Source of the DNA: Rhabditoides inermis
Lineage: Eukaryota; Nematoda; Chromadorea; Rhabditida; Rhabditidae
Assembly (NCBI GenBank): GCA_963966185.1
Contig: CAWZYM010000399.1
Coordinates: 299,001-363,000 of the forward strand
Length of the DNA: 64,000 bases
Direction of reading: 5' to 3'
Shown here: piece by piece, positions 10,201-20,823 of the stretch
How the letters are laid out: every line of letters begins with the position of its first letter
Numbering within the stretch: the stretch's first letter is position 1
The notes under the pieces: generated by a model
Databases searched by the model: none
What the model was told of the DNA's origin: nothing
What the model saw: only the letters and a program-made list of their open reading frames with translations
Program-made: the position numbers and the translations under genes

Positions 10201-13050
10201 CTATCTTCTTTGACGTTTGTTTAATGATATTCCGAGAAAACAATATTGTTAACAATATATGGGTTTGAAATAGTCTTCTTGTGAGATAAGACCCATTAAT
10301 TTACTAGGGTAGGATTCCTGCCGCAGGTTGTATTACATCAAGCGACCACTCAACGCAAAGAATGTGCGATAGGCAGCAAGGATTTTTTCTATGAATCATG
10401 TAATCGGGTTATCAAATGAGGGTTTTCAGACGCGCTTATCCGTCGAAAGTCAATAAGCAGTGACTTGATTACTCGATTATCCAATATGCTTATCTTTGTC
10501 GATCGAAGTAAACACCGATCGTAATGTGCTGTAAACACTATCAAAACATTTGGGATATGTGTACACAAACTTCCAATAATTTTAAAATATCGGCACTCTT
10601 TTTGAGGGGCCATTACAGTAGTGATATCGCATCTATGTGCATATACCATGTTTAAGCGAAGCGCTACGCAATTTCAAATTATTGACACACTCTTTCGGGC
10701 GCCACACAACACTACATAACAACGTTGTTTTACTGCCAATATCAATAATACTACCACGTAAAATAACGGTAGTGATATCGCATGTACATGTCTCAGGCTA
10801 AGCGCTACGCGGACAAGACCAAGGACGACGCGGACTTCCTGGAGAAGACGGTGGTGCGACCGCGCACGCAGCGCGGAGAGAGCCCCTACGGGTGAGTGTA
10901 GGGAAGACGGCAGCTCTTGGCAAGACTCTTCTTAAGAAGTGTTCGGGAGTATTCCTATTCCAATTCGGGAGTGTTCTGGGGATGGGGGCGATTCGAACGG
11001 CATTCCAGAAGTGTTTCAAAAGGATTCGGGAGTGTTTGAGAGAGACTGACCACAACTTGCTTGCAGATACTTGGACTCGGAGTTCACGCCCCGCCGCAGC
11101 TACCTCTCTGGTGGCATCACCGCGCGCAGCAATTCCCTCTCCCGCGTCACCACTCCTGGTGAGTTTATCAATGATATCACCTGTCGTTTATCACGTATTA
11201 TAATCAAATATGTACATCTTGAATCGGGGAGACACCTTTATCTTTACCTTCACCTTATGGAATATGGATCACATCTCATGATCAAATATGAGTTTTACAC
11301 TTACACCCGATGCTAGGTTCCGGCCCGTATGCGGCTCCGACGGTGGATCGGACGCAGGGAGTGGAGGGGCGGTACGTGAGCCCATACGAGCAGCGCGCCA
11401 ACGATGTCGAGGCCAGGTTGCTCAAGGTATGCCATGCTGTCGTCCTCTCATCACATGTCAGCTGAAAGGGCAGAAACAGTGTGTAGGATGTGCATGCGTG
11501 CTTTTATTGTACCTTTATTAATGAGTTGTGTCCAGTCGAGCTGTCTTCCGGCGCACATGAAGACGATTACGGCGCGCGAGTTCCGCGCGGCACCCGCGCC
11601 CGCCGCCGGCTCCGCCAGCGAGCAGGATGACTACGACTTCTCGGTGGGTTATTTCGAAAAATCAATAGCGTTGTTGTTCTCGAGAGTTACAAATGACAAC
11701 AGTTAGATGCTGCAGCGTCAAGTAGACAGTGATCGTATTTCATGTGCGAATAAAATAAGTCGGTCTAGATTAATCAAAGATCAAACGTGTTACTTGTTGA
11801 GAGAGAAATCCCGCACATCAAAATCACCGAATTCAAATAGTCATAAGTTGGGAAATCAAAGTTGCGAGGAGAGGAGTCTTCATTCCGTCATTTCAGGCGT
11901 ACACACCTCGTACTTACTATTCTCGTCCCAACCGCGACGATCCCGACTATTTCGACTTTGACCTGCAACACTCGGTCGATATGTACAAGAGGCCCGAGGG
12001 CAAGTACACTCCCCGGGGGTGAGTTTTTCCTTCATTTTCACTCTCTTCTTGTGTTTGCGAATTCGCGCTGGTTCATACATACACATTGAAAACACTCAAT
12101 TCAAACTGTCATAAATAAATTTGTATTGCGGATATTCATCTTGTCATTTCAGGCTTCAGGCGTACACGCCTCGTACTCACTAAAATCGTTGTTGTTTCAG
12201 TCCGCAAGACTGGGAAACGAAACTGCTCACAGAGTCGAGGGGCAAGGGCAGCGCGCCCATCTCTGGATACATGTTCACCAAGGTAATAATCAATCGATAA
12301 ATATAAAAAAGTCAAAGGAGTTCATCCAGGATCGCGGTTCATGAACATAAAGTACACATAAATATGTGAAACAAAAATCAACAATCGATAATCGCAGGGC
12401 GAGTCTGACTGGCGCGGCACGAACACTTCGTACCTGTCGGCAGCGTTGAGGACACCCAAGTTCTGGGAGAAGCGGTTCGAGTCTATCGGGGCGGGAGTGC
12501 GCGAGAGCAACCCCATCTCGCTCGACTCCATCAACCGGTACGTGTCCGGTGTGTACGAGTGTGAACGAGTGTGTACGTGTGTGTACACGTGTACGTTACG
12601 TGTGTACGTGTGTGTACGTGCTGTGTGTGTGTTGTCCATGTCCGCTTTCAGTCGTCGCCAATGGCTCTCCAACCCCGACCGCTACCACTTTGAATCATCG
12701 TCGTCTCGCTCCTGCGACTATCTCGATCTTCTCGACGACGACGACTACTGTGTGTTATGTGTTTGTGTTGTGTGTGTCCAATGTTTGACCGTTGGTTGTA
12801 GCGATCACAATCAATCAATCGATCATTTATCCAGAATATCTATATCCTGACAATACATCAAGCGCATACGGTACATCACAAGGACCGTATGCACTTGTTT
12901 TGTTAATGATCATGTCGACGTTTACTTGTTCACACACGTAATCACGATATCGTACCTCGTTACAGGAACAAACCCGTGCCTTCGCGATGGACCGAGTACC
13001 GCGATCCCGACTTTGAGGACTACGTCGACCCGCGCAAGGAGGAGCTCTAA
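7253..13050 (+). CDS. Unidentified 458-aa protein, 12 coding exons
   Basis: In-phase exons: 7253-7492, 7538-7627, 7684-7760, 8300-8435, 10797-10891, 11067-11158, 11317-11426, 11536-11643, 11897-12018, 12201-12282, 12398-12537 and 12966-13050. The chain begins MSEDAPSSRAALSQAHTADF and ends DPRKEEL. Exon 1 has an Ala/Pro-rich run (residues about 45-65). The middle is rich in Ser/Arg/Tyr motifs such as RRSYLSGG and YVSPYEQRANDVEARLLK. The C-terminal third has Trp/Tyr-Asp motifs such as DPDYFDFDL, FWEKRF and DPDFEDYVDP. No signal peptide, membrane segment or catalytic motif is seen, so a cytoplasmic scaffold or cytoskeletal protein is possible but unproven. The 2.36-kb intron between 8435 and 10797 contains a retrotransposon fragment. 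A possible alternative exon lies at 12652. An AATAAA at 13568-13573 may be its poly(A) signal. Family not recognised. Confidence 0.72.
8480..9859 (+). pseudogene. Retrotransposon ORF, C-terminal part: CCHC zinc knuckle and restriction-like endonuclease
   Basis: This uninterrupted frame has about 459 codons; its first ATG is at 8525. In the middle lies a CCHC knuckle: C-T-S-C, then ten residues ending in H, then V-L-N-R-C (near 9205-9260). It is followed about 90 residues later by R-P-D-I-V-L and V-V-I-L-D-V (9400-9455). The spaced RPD...D arrangement after a CCHC knuckle is the hallmark of the restriction-like endonuclease of R2, R4, Dong and NeSL elements, which nicks target DNA to prime reverse transcription. 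No RT fingers/palm (YxDD) are present upstream, so the protein cannot support transposition alone. The absence of stop codons over 1.38 kb suggests a fairly recent insertion. Assignment to class is firm; to clade, not. Confidence 0.8.
8480..10135 (+). mobile_element. 5'-truncated non-LTR retrotransposon (R2/NeSL/R4-like, REL-endonuclease class)
   Basis: This element lies inside an intron of the 7253-13050 gene, in the same orientation. It contains the intact C-terminal part of a retrotransposon protein (8480-9859) followed by a possible 3' UTR of about 280 bp ending near an aataaatctc stretch. The reverse-transcriptase core is missing, as expected from 5' truncation during target-primed insertion. 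Boundaries are approximate; I found no convincing target-site duplication. Class evidence is the zinc knuckle plus restriction-like endonuclease motif described in the coding entry. Confidence 0.75.
10617..10812 (+). repeat. Duplicated intron-exon junction (acceptor shadow)
   Basis: The string gtagtgatatcgcat, followed after a short gap by an aagcg...gctacgc block, occurs at about 10617-10669 and again at about 10770-10810. The second copy holds the real acceptor and start of the exon at 10797. The first copy has lost the AG acceptor and diverges right after the shared block, so it looks like a non-functional partial duplicate of the junction. Confidence 0.6.
12155..12180 (+). repeat. Partial copy of exon start 11897, including its acceptor
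   Basis: The sequence ttcaggcgtacacgcctcgtact at about 12155-12177 repeats, with one or two mismatches, the acceptor and first 17 bases of the exon that begins at 11897 (ttcaggcgtacacacctcgtact). The copy runs into a stop soon after and lies in the following intron, so it is probably a decoy fragment, not an exon. Confidence 0.65.
12652..12780 (+). other. Possible alternative exon
   Basis: After a ctttcag acceptor, the frame that continues from the exon ending at 12537 reads a protein-like Ser/Asp-rich segment (WLSNPDRYHFE ... YLDLLDDDDY) before becoming Cys/Val-rich, low-complexity sequence. Exon 12537 also splices in phase directly to 12966, so this is at most a cassette or alternative terminal exon. 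The GT-rich sequence around it offers only weak donors. Confidence 0.3.
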
Positions 13051-14079
13051 GCTCCTCCCTCCCCTCCTCCCTCACCAGAGGGCTCGATAGCTATTGTGTC
13101 ATTCGGTATACTATTCTATTAGCAGCTTGTGACGTAGTCGTAGTGTGTGTAGGGACGGCGGTGCCGTCTGAGGACCTTCGTCCTTCCCTCCCCCCGTCCC
13201 GTTGTGATTCACTTGTGCGCGAGTAGGCACCCTGTCTCCCCCTTCTTCTTACTCCCCCGCTCTCACGCGCAGATTGGATTGGAGAGAGATATTATATATT
13301 ATTGTATTTTCTGTGTTTGTGTCTTTGTGCGTTTAACGACATGTCTAGTCCCGGCTACTGTATCCACAGCTAATTCGAATGAGGAAGATGTTTTGTATTT
13401 TGTTTTCTGACGCGAACATATCAAGTGCGCCACTGTAGAGTGTCTAGTCACAGTCCCCCGTCCAAGTATGTTTTACCACCCCCCCCCTCCCCCACCCAGA
13501 GATGTCTATATGTTGTACACGCGAATTGTATGAAGATTCTATATGCACAAATGCTCTCTCTCTCTCGAATAAACACGGTTCCGCAAACAGTCTCACGCCC
13601 CCGCGCGTTATCATTTATCTACCGTACTGATCAGCAAGTACCGTAGCCTGCATGTGTGCTATGCCATTGGAAGGTTGCGGCATGAAGTGGCGCGGATACA
13701 CAGAGCAACTTGAGAATAGAGGATGGGGAGGGCTCGGCGAGAGGTGAGAGGATTAGAGCGCTAGAAAAAAAACGGCTGGACGAAAGAGTGAGTGAGAGAG
13801 AGGGGAAGAAGAGAGAGCGACCCGAAAGACACACCAGAGAAAGAACTCTGGACCGCGAACAGTGTGCTAACAGTTCAATCATCGCACGAAAAAACCACCG
13901 GCTGTGCACTTCGCCCACGCTAACCCGCTTCACCCCGAATCAATCAGTCGATAAATCGATCGACGCCCCACGTTTGGCACAGGATTCAAGTGTGCGCGCG
14001 CGCGAGTGTGGGAGAGTATTGGGGAGTAGATAGGGCCCTCTTCACTCGGTAGTAGTTCGGTAGAGGCTACGAGATGGGA

Positions 14080-14145
<66 letters not shown>

Positions 14146-14323
14146 TCTCCGCAAACAGACTACTTGCGAGAGTGAGTGGAGAAGCAGCAGCAGAGTTGCA
14201 TGCCATCCCACTCCGTGTGCTCCCTCCATAGCCGCGCACCAGTCCATTCACAACTTTTGTGCCGCGATGCCGCTTCTCTCGCAACCTACCCCGTGTATCG
14301 ATTGGTATTGATTGATTGCAGGT
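13051..14323. other. Intergenic region with poly(A) signal
   Basis: This holds the 3' UTR of the upstream gene, with AATAAA at 13568-13573, and the promoter/5' UTR of the membrane-protein gene. A GT/GA microsatellite lies at 14081-14139. Its first coding ATG (14324) comes three bases after an acceptor (attgattgcag), which implies a 5'-UTR intron or trans-splicing. Confidence 0.5.
14081..14139. repeat. (GT)n(GA)n microsatellite
   Basis: A GT dinucleotide run of about 9 units passes into about 20 GA units. It is a simple-sequence tract in non-coding DNA that produces spurious Ser/Leu- and Arg/Glu-rich frames on both strands. Confidence 0.9.
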
Positions 14324-15253
14324 ATGATCCGCGGGCTGTTGGTGCTGGCGTGCGTGGGGCTCTCCCTCGCGGCCATCTGTCCCATGGAGAAGCACCAGGT
14401 ATCGATTGAACTACTGATTGATTTATCGATTAGCGTATTGATCGCTTCAGGTGTGCAACGCCGACTCGGAGGACTACAAGTGCGTGTGCGCCATGACCCT
14501 GGAGGAGGTGAGGAATATCGATTTTCTCAATATTGATTGATTATTGCTTAATTTCAGTCGCCGGCTCCCCAGCAGTCGTGCAGCAACCTGATCAAGCTCG
14601 ATAAGCACGGCAACTTCCCCGTCGTCCAGGTCTCCTTCGGTGAGGTTTTGATATTCTCAATTGTCATTCTTCTAGAAACCTTTTGAGCTTTTCTACTGTA
14701 ATGATCTGCATTTCAATTTTCGATTTTCCACCACTGCTCTGAAATTCCTACCTTCGTAAATAACCATAAAACATTGAATGATCTAAAAGATTTTTATTTT
14801 TCCTCTTGGCTTGCTTGGTAATATTTTTTCACGTTTTCTCTTGTACATATAGTTTTCAATAATACATGACACTATTATGAGTAACCACGGCCGCTAATCT
14901 AACGTATACAGCAAAGAAGCCTTACAGTTGTGGCGATTAGCGACAAACGAAGAAACGAACTACAAGATTACAAAGCATTGCTAGGTTTTTATATACCGAT
15001 CAGCATCAAAAAAGAGAAGAATGAGAAAAAACGTGCCGCATCGGTCGTTAATAATGTCAAATCAAGTACTTGTGGCAATCTTGGGAGCGCCTAAAATATC
15101 CGGCCAGTTGGGAGTCGGGGCGTAGTCAACCGTCAACTCTATTTCAGAATAAATTCACTACTGCAGACGGATTACACCTTGTCTCGACATTCCAGCCCAA
15201 AATCGGAATGACACTCCTTAGTGACTTAGTGCGGCCACACTTTAGCGCGCGCG

Positions 15254-15317
<64 letters not shown>

Positions 15318-15606
15318 AGAGAAAAAGAGAGAGAGACTCGGATTAAATCTTGTGCCATAAATTAATCGCACATTGTGTAACAAATTGTACTCTGTTTTGT
15401 TGAGATCGACATTGCCTTTATGCATTAGGATGATGAGGAAAACAAACACCTGCGAGACTCAGTTGCGGATTTCCGTTTCTTACATATTTCTGATAACAAT
15501 TTGTCGCGATCACATAAGCTACGTTCATTTTTTTTTCAAATGAAATTGAGTGTCACGCATCAATTTTAGGGAGAAGGAAAAAAGTGCAATACGTGCTAAA
15601 GATAAA

Positions 15607-15692
<86 letters not shown>

Positions 15693-15726
15693 AAGCTGGA
15701 AACAATCATAAACAATCACAAACAAC

Positions 15727-15773
<47 letters not shown>

Positions 15774-18459
15774 CTGCAGGTCTGGATGAGTCGGACGAGG
15801 GACTGGACAAATTCCCCGAGGAGCAATTCCGCACCACCCTCGCATCGTCCCTCCGCGTGGAGGAGGTACCGAGAGAGAGAGAGAGAGAGAGAGAGAAAGG
15901 GAGAAAGAAAGATACAAACATAGAGAGAGAATATGTAGAGGTGGAATACGAGGGACAGTCAGGGGAGAAAGGTAGAGAGAGCAAAATGTACATTACAGTT
16001 GTGCCGATAACAGTAATGCCGCCTAGCGAACAGAGTAGTCTCCAGTGACGTGTTTTTGCGTGCCCAGAATAGCCATCAACAAAAATAACAAGTTCCTATA
16101 GGGTTATGTGATGATTATTTTCAGAGATGCAACAAAAGATTAGCCAGCCAGTACATGCGCATGTAAGTAAACATGTAAAAATTGTAAAATACATACATCT
16201 CACACTGAGTGAATGAACAGACTGTGTAAATCGAAGGGATGAGAGTGTTTTTTTTTCGGCGGCACATATAAGTGGAGACGTTTTGAGTGAAAACCAAAGT
16301 GAATGGAGGAAAATACATCATCATTCAGGAGGACATCATCATTCTGCGCGCCGGTTGCCAGGGCACCGACGACACGCTCACCGTGCAGTTCGCGGTGCTG
16401 AAGAAGGAGGTGGGGAGAAGGAGGAGGAGGAGAAGGAGGAGCAGGAGCAGGAGAAGGAGGAGGGGAAGAAGGAGAAGGAGGAGGAGGAAGAGGAGGAGGA
16501 GGAGGAGGAGGAGGAGGAGGAATAGGAGAGGAAAAAGGGAGAGAAGAAAAAGGAGGAGGAGGAGAAGAAGAGGAAGAGGATGAGAAGGAGATGGAGGAGA
16601 AGAAGGAGACAGCAGGGCATGCAGCTACACCACACTGTCTCATATCGCAATCAATTAGCAATTAGTGCGACATTCACACTACGTGCATTCCACAACAACA
16701 GTGCACATAATCCAATATTGGCGCCGTCGCGCTCTTTCGATAATAACAGCAGAGATACATGAAACATGACAACACACGCGCTATTAAAAGACACACTATC
16801 ACAGGTTGGTTGTAGGTAATGCTTTCCCATGCGAAACGTCGACAAAAACTGTTTCTGTCGCGGTACATCGGCTAAAGATTACTTCTTAACGTATTAACAT
16901 TAACATTACAGGGTGGTGCGGTGGCGGCTCCCGCGAGGATCGCCAAAATCTCCGCGCCGGTCGCGCACCACAACGCCACCGCGTCTGACGAGGAGGAGGA
17001 CGAGGGTGGGTGGACGTCGTGGCAAGCATGTAGACCTTCACCCTTCAGATGAGGACGACGACGACAAGGAGGAGGCGGACGACACCAAGGAGAACGAGGA
17101 CGAGGATGAGGGTTAGTTAGTTAGTAAACAACAATTACAAACAAGTAAACATTCCTGAGGACGAGGACGAGGTTGAGTAGACGTCGTCAAAAAGCAAGTA
17201 TGTGAGATCATTCAGATGACGAGGACGACGACGACGAGGACGATGAGGAGGAGGAGGAGGACATGCGCATGGAGGAGGACGAGTTTGTCGACGCCGAGTC
17301 GATCGCCACCCGCATGAAGGTGAGCAAGTGAACATCACTTGGCGTGGTCAGTCTCTCCAAACTATTTCAAACTAACCCCGACATGCCTTGCAAAACGCGA
17401 AACACACCACCTCTCAACTACCCCCAAATGCCTTAGACTGTCCCTTCCGAAATTCGCAACTCACCCCGCTCCCGCTCTCGCCGCAATCGCCTTCACAAGG
17501 AAGTAGCGTGACGCGTTTTTCTCTACTGCGTGGCCAAGATGATGTGTGATTTGTGACACGAAACCAAGTGGACGATCACAAATACATCGAATGTAGAATC
17601 TAAGAGTTGTGATTTCAGGCGATGGGCCATCTGGCGCGCATCGGCGATCTCGAGGTGGACAGCATCGAGTTTGTGAGTGCCGCTTTTCTTGTTTTCGCGC
17701 GCCGCTCATTCTTGCATCAGATTAGTGGATGATTGCATTTGTGTGCGTGCGTGCGAGCGTGTGTCTCTCTCTCTCGCGACCACCACCGCTGCCTGACGAC
17801 GACACAAAAACACACCAGCAGCCTTCCCCCGACCGACCCACCGAGCGATTATCGCGTTAATGAATCATACACTTTGCCGAATCGTATGCGCGCGCGGTGG
17901 TGGTGAGTGTTTAGAAGATGGCGAACGAAAACAGCGTGGGTGGTCGGTGCCAGGATGCGTGCTGGTAATTGTTTGCGGCCGCGGCAGAAGTGCAGCTGGC
18001 AATGAAGCGATAGAGAGAGACGAGAGAGCGCAGACGACGTGACTCATATGATAACGGTTTGATAAGTGGTCATCTGTGAAAGGGACTGATGGAAAATGCA
18101 CAAGCTCGGCCGCACGTGGGGGTACGTGACGTCTCGCAAAGCATCGATTCCCTATCGCTGCGTCCGCCGAAGCGATAAACACGACCAGCAACGGCTACTT
18201 AGTCATCTCTGCAAAACACCAGATTTCACAATATCGTTTTCTAAAGTGCACATTTTGCAGACCGACGAGCTGATTGACATCGAGTTCGCGCCCGACAACT
18301 CGCTGCTCATCATTCAGGTAAAACGAGTAAGAACGGGTGAACAAACAAACAATGCTATAGGGAATCGCGTGCGCCATCTTTATCGGACTGTGCATTCTGC
18401 TGGCAGTCTACTCGTTCTGCCGCAACCGCGAGTATTCGGACGATCTGCAGAAGGTCTAA
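14324..18459 (+). CDS. Acidic type-I single-pass membrane protein, 283 aa
   Basis: Eleven in-phase exons: 14324-14398, 14451-14507, 14558-14639, 15780-15865, 16329-16409, 16912-17005, 17049-17111, 17216-17319, 17619-17672, 18261-18317 and 18361-18459. Residues 1-17 form a signal peptide ([17 protein letters not shown]). Next comes a short ectodomain with paired cysteines (CVCAM, QQSCSN, RAGCQG). An Asp/Glu-rich stretch covers roughly 150-210. A predicted membrane helix near the C terminus ([17 protein letters not shown]) precedes a 15-residue cytoplasmic tail. This predicts a cell-surface or secretory-pathway glycoprotein-like product with an acidic, possibly calcium-binding, segment. I do not recognise the family. 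The acidic region is encoded by tandemly duplicated small exons, and two introns are filled with microsatellites. Confidence 0.75.
15245..15314. repeat. (GC)n(GA)n microsatellite
   Basis: About 12 CG/GC dinucleotides run into about 23 GA units, within intron 3 of the membrane-protein gene. Alternating GC of this length can adopt Z-DNA. Confidence 0.9.
15608..15689. repeat. (TA)n microsatellite, about 40 units
   Basis: A nearly perfect TA run within the same intron. It is self-complementary and could extrude as a cruciform. It is likely length-polymorphic and hard to assemble. Confidence 0.95.
15727..15771. repeat. (TAA)n microsatellite
   Basis: About 15 TAA/AAT units lie immediately upstream of the acceptor of the exon starting at 15780, so length change here would alter the branch-point to acceptor environment. 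Confidence 0.9.
16387..16615 (+). repeat. Purine-only tract (GGA/GAA repeats)
   Basis: From the end of the exon at 16409, about 200 bases are almost entirely A and G on the plus strand (GGA, GAA, AGG units). The tract fills the start of the intron after that exon. Read in frame it gives only Glu/Lys/Arg runs, so it is treated as intronic. Mirror-symmetric polypurine tracts of this kind can form triplex (H-DNA). Confidence 0.8.
16995..17250 (+). repeat. Tandem duplication of a small acidic exon plus intron
   Basis: The block GAGGACGAGGGT...agacgtcgt...ttcagatga, spanning an exon end, an intron and the next exon start, occurs around 16995-17060 and again around 17160-17225. The copies share the tggacgtcgt/tagacgtcgt and caagcatgta/caagtatgtg segments. 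A leftover exon-like piece (gaggacgaggacgaggttgag, 17156-17176) sits inside the second intron. The exons 17049 and 17216 therefore look like duplicates. Confidence 0.65.
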
Positions 18460-19551
18460 GCGCCACGCCCCTTTAAGCCCCACCCCCACTCTAGTCATAT
18501 TGTGTTTTCGCTTAATCTCCACTCATATCACAGTTACAACTCGCGCGTGCCTTGTCATATCCCGTGATGCGACTACTACATACATACACTTGCAAAAAAA
18601 AGGAAAGAGAGAGTGCTTATATAAACGTTTGTGAATTTTGATGGTGACTCGATTGTGGCGGACTCTCGCTTCTCGCATCTCTCTCCTCTCTCTCTCTCGT
18701 CTCTCTCTCTCCCGGGAGAGAGACGGCTGTGCGTTTGCACACACTCTCTTCTCACGTCGCACTCTCTCGCCGGCTCCTCCCTCCATCTCCTCTCTCCCCT
18801 CTCTCGCCGTGCTGTCTTTTTGTGCATTTTGGAAGCTGCTCGCCCTCGCCTTCCAAGTGGTCAGAGAAAGCGTAGAGATCACGACGAAGCGAGAGCGTCG
18901 CGACACCGCACGTGGAGGGAACGCGCGGCGAGCAGAAAAAAAAAGACGCTGAGGCGCGCAGCAAGCAGCACCACTGGACGCTAAGACGTGCAGAATATCA
19001 CAACGCGTTTATTCACAGAATGGTGTGGGGAAAGGGGGGGGAATTGCATAGGACTCGAAATGTATGAACACGGAAATGACTCGACGATGAGCGTGCGTGG
19101 CGCGGCGGCTTCTTCGGTGAGAGAGAAGCGCGCCGGGTGGCGGCAGTGACCCGTTGGTTGGTTGACGCGTGACGCCTGTGTGTGGATGAGCAGCAGCAGC
19201 AGACGGACCCGAGAGGAGCAGACACGACAGACACAGAAGACAAGGCGACACTGCAACACACGCGTGGTCAGATGTGGAGACTTGGGGACGAGCGAGAGAT
19301 AGAAAGAAGTAGACACGCACACCTGCGGATGAGATGCGACACGTGGTGATGGTGGAAAGAGAGGAGAGAGAGAGAAATGGGAAGGAATGCGGTGCGATGA
19401 TAGCAAATCGGCGGATCGATCAGCGCTGTTTCACAGAGTGAGAGAGTGAGCGAGAGACACACCGCGCGACGACGATCGACATCCAATAATATGCAGAACG
19501 TTCGCGAACCACACGAGAGAAAAAAACGAATAGGGGAAAAGCCGTTCGCAC
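18460..19551. other. Convergent intergenic region
   Basis: This lies between the 3' ends of the plus-strand membrane-protein gene and the minus-strand WH2-like gene. It contains CT-rich tracts near 18670-18720 and 18780-18810 and no supported exon; long open frames here are pyrimidine-repeat artefacts. Confidence 0.45.
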
Positions 19552-20722
19552 CTAACTACTTCTGGTGCTGACCGCGTCCTCCTCGGATAGATCGTCCTTT
19601 TTACTGGTGCGAAACGCGGATTGCAGCCAGCGTAGCGGGCCTTTCTTTTTTGTTTCGCCACCCCGCAAGTCCGTCACCTCTTCGTGTCTGAAACGTGACG
19701 CTGGTATGGTGATTTCACCTCTGTGTGTTACCTGATCATCTCCTTCTCCTTGTGCGTCTTCAGCTCGACGCCTTCTTGTATGGCGGAGAGGGTGGACTTC
19801 CTGGCGGTGCTGGCTTTGGGCGGCGAGCGCGCGGCGGCCACGGGCAGATTGCCCGTCGACTGACTCACCCGCGGCTTGCTCGCCGTCTTGGCTCGCGGAT
19901 TCACCGGCGCCGAGAACTGCAATCACGCGGCGCGTTTGAATATGCAGCGGTAATGGCGGTGGCATAAGATATGAATGGGAGATCAACGACAGAGATCGGA
20001 CGCCAGCGGTTGCTGCCGGAACCGATAATATTGGGAAAACGGCGCAAGCGACAAGCGTTCCGTTTTCGATAACGCGTATCAACACGGTTATCGCAACATA
20101 TACTTTACATAAAACGAGTAAGCATCTGTATTGGGTGGGAGCTAGTGTGTATGTATACCTGATCGAGTGATTGCGCGCGACTGCGCACGTTTTTGATGCC
20201 GGGCGGCAGAGGCCGCGTGGGGAACAGCTTCATGTCTTTGGTGATGATAGGAGCGAGCATTCCCTGCAAGTGGGGAACAATGGAGGAGAAAGAGGGAGAA
20301 GAACACGGATCAGCAAGCGCGAGAAGAAGAAGACGCGAGAAAAACACGAACAGTACAGACTAGTATAGCCGGGGTGCGGCCGACGGCGGCGGCGGTGGGG
20401 GCAGAAGCGGCGGCGGCCGCAGCCGCCCGCGAGTCCACTCGCCGCGTCAACTGCGCTCGGCGCGCCGCGACCGCGCCGCTCCGCAAGTCGCTGGCCGGCT
20501 GCCAGACGTCTCCTGCTGCACCACGCTCTCTCGCCTCGCCGGTGGGGGCGGGACGCACGTGGCCGCCCGAGGGGGCGGGGCTGCAGCTGGCTGCTGCTGA
20601 GCAGCGGCGCCGGCGCCGGCGTGCCCCCACCAGTCATCAGCTGATCGGTATGACGTCATGCATACGATCGATGCTCTGAGCGAGGAGGTGATTAAGATGT
20701 TGTTGAGATCGGGATCAGGATC
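19552..20722 (-). CDS. Proline/alanine-rich protein with WH2-like motif (C-terminal exons; 5' end not found)
   Basis: Firm minus-strand exons: 20263-20159, 19916-19732 and 19687-19552 (stop TAG). An upstream exon starts at 20722 after a tcttcacacag acceptor, but its 3' end and the linkage across the GC-rich 20370-20560 stretch are uncertain. The 19916 exon carries RKSTLSAIQEGVELK, which resembles the WH2 actin-monomer-binding motif (hydrophobic helix followed by LKK-type turn). The exon before it has KLFPTRPLPPGIKNV, a proline-rich piece. The C terminus is basic then acidic. An actin-regulatory role would fit, but a single degenerate WH2-like motif is weak proof. The gene is divergent from the plus-strand gene starting near 21243. 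Confidence 0.6.
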
Positions 20723-20823
20723 CTGTGTGAAGAGGTCCAGGGAGTGGCAGCGCACACAATAGGATTAGACTGGCCCCACTATAAAGGGTGGATGGGAGGG
20801 GGACAATGAGAGGTCGAATCGAG

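Noticed and set aside
9867..10268. Frames downstream of the retrotransposon ORF on both strands
   Set aside because: Probably 3' UTR of the element; no protein motif seen.
16125..16163. Small exon-like piece after a tttcag acceptor in the membrane-protein gene
   Set aside because: It would leave phase 2 and break the frame into exon 16329; skipping it keeps phase 0.
16283..16583. Glu- and Arg-rich frames continuing past exon 16409
   Set aside because: Polypurine tract gives biased codons in every frame; the donor gtgggg at 16410 and in-phase joining to 16912 explain the exon better.
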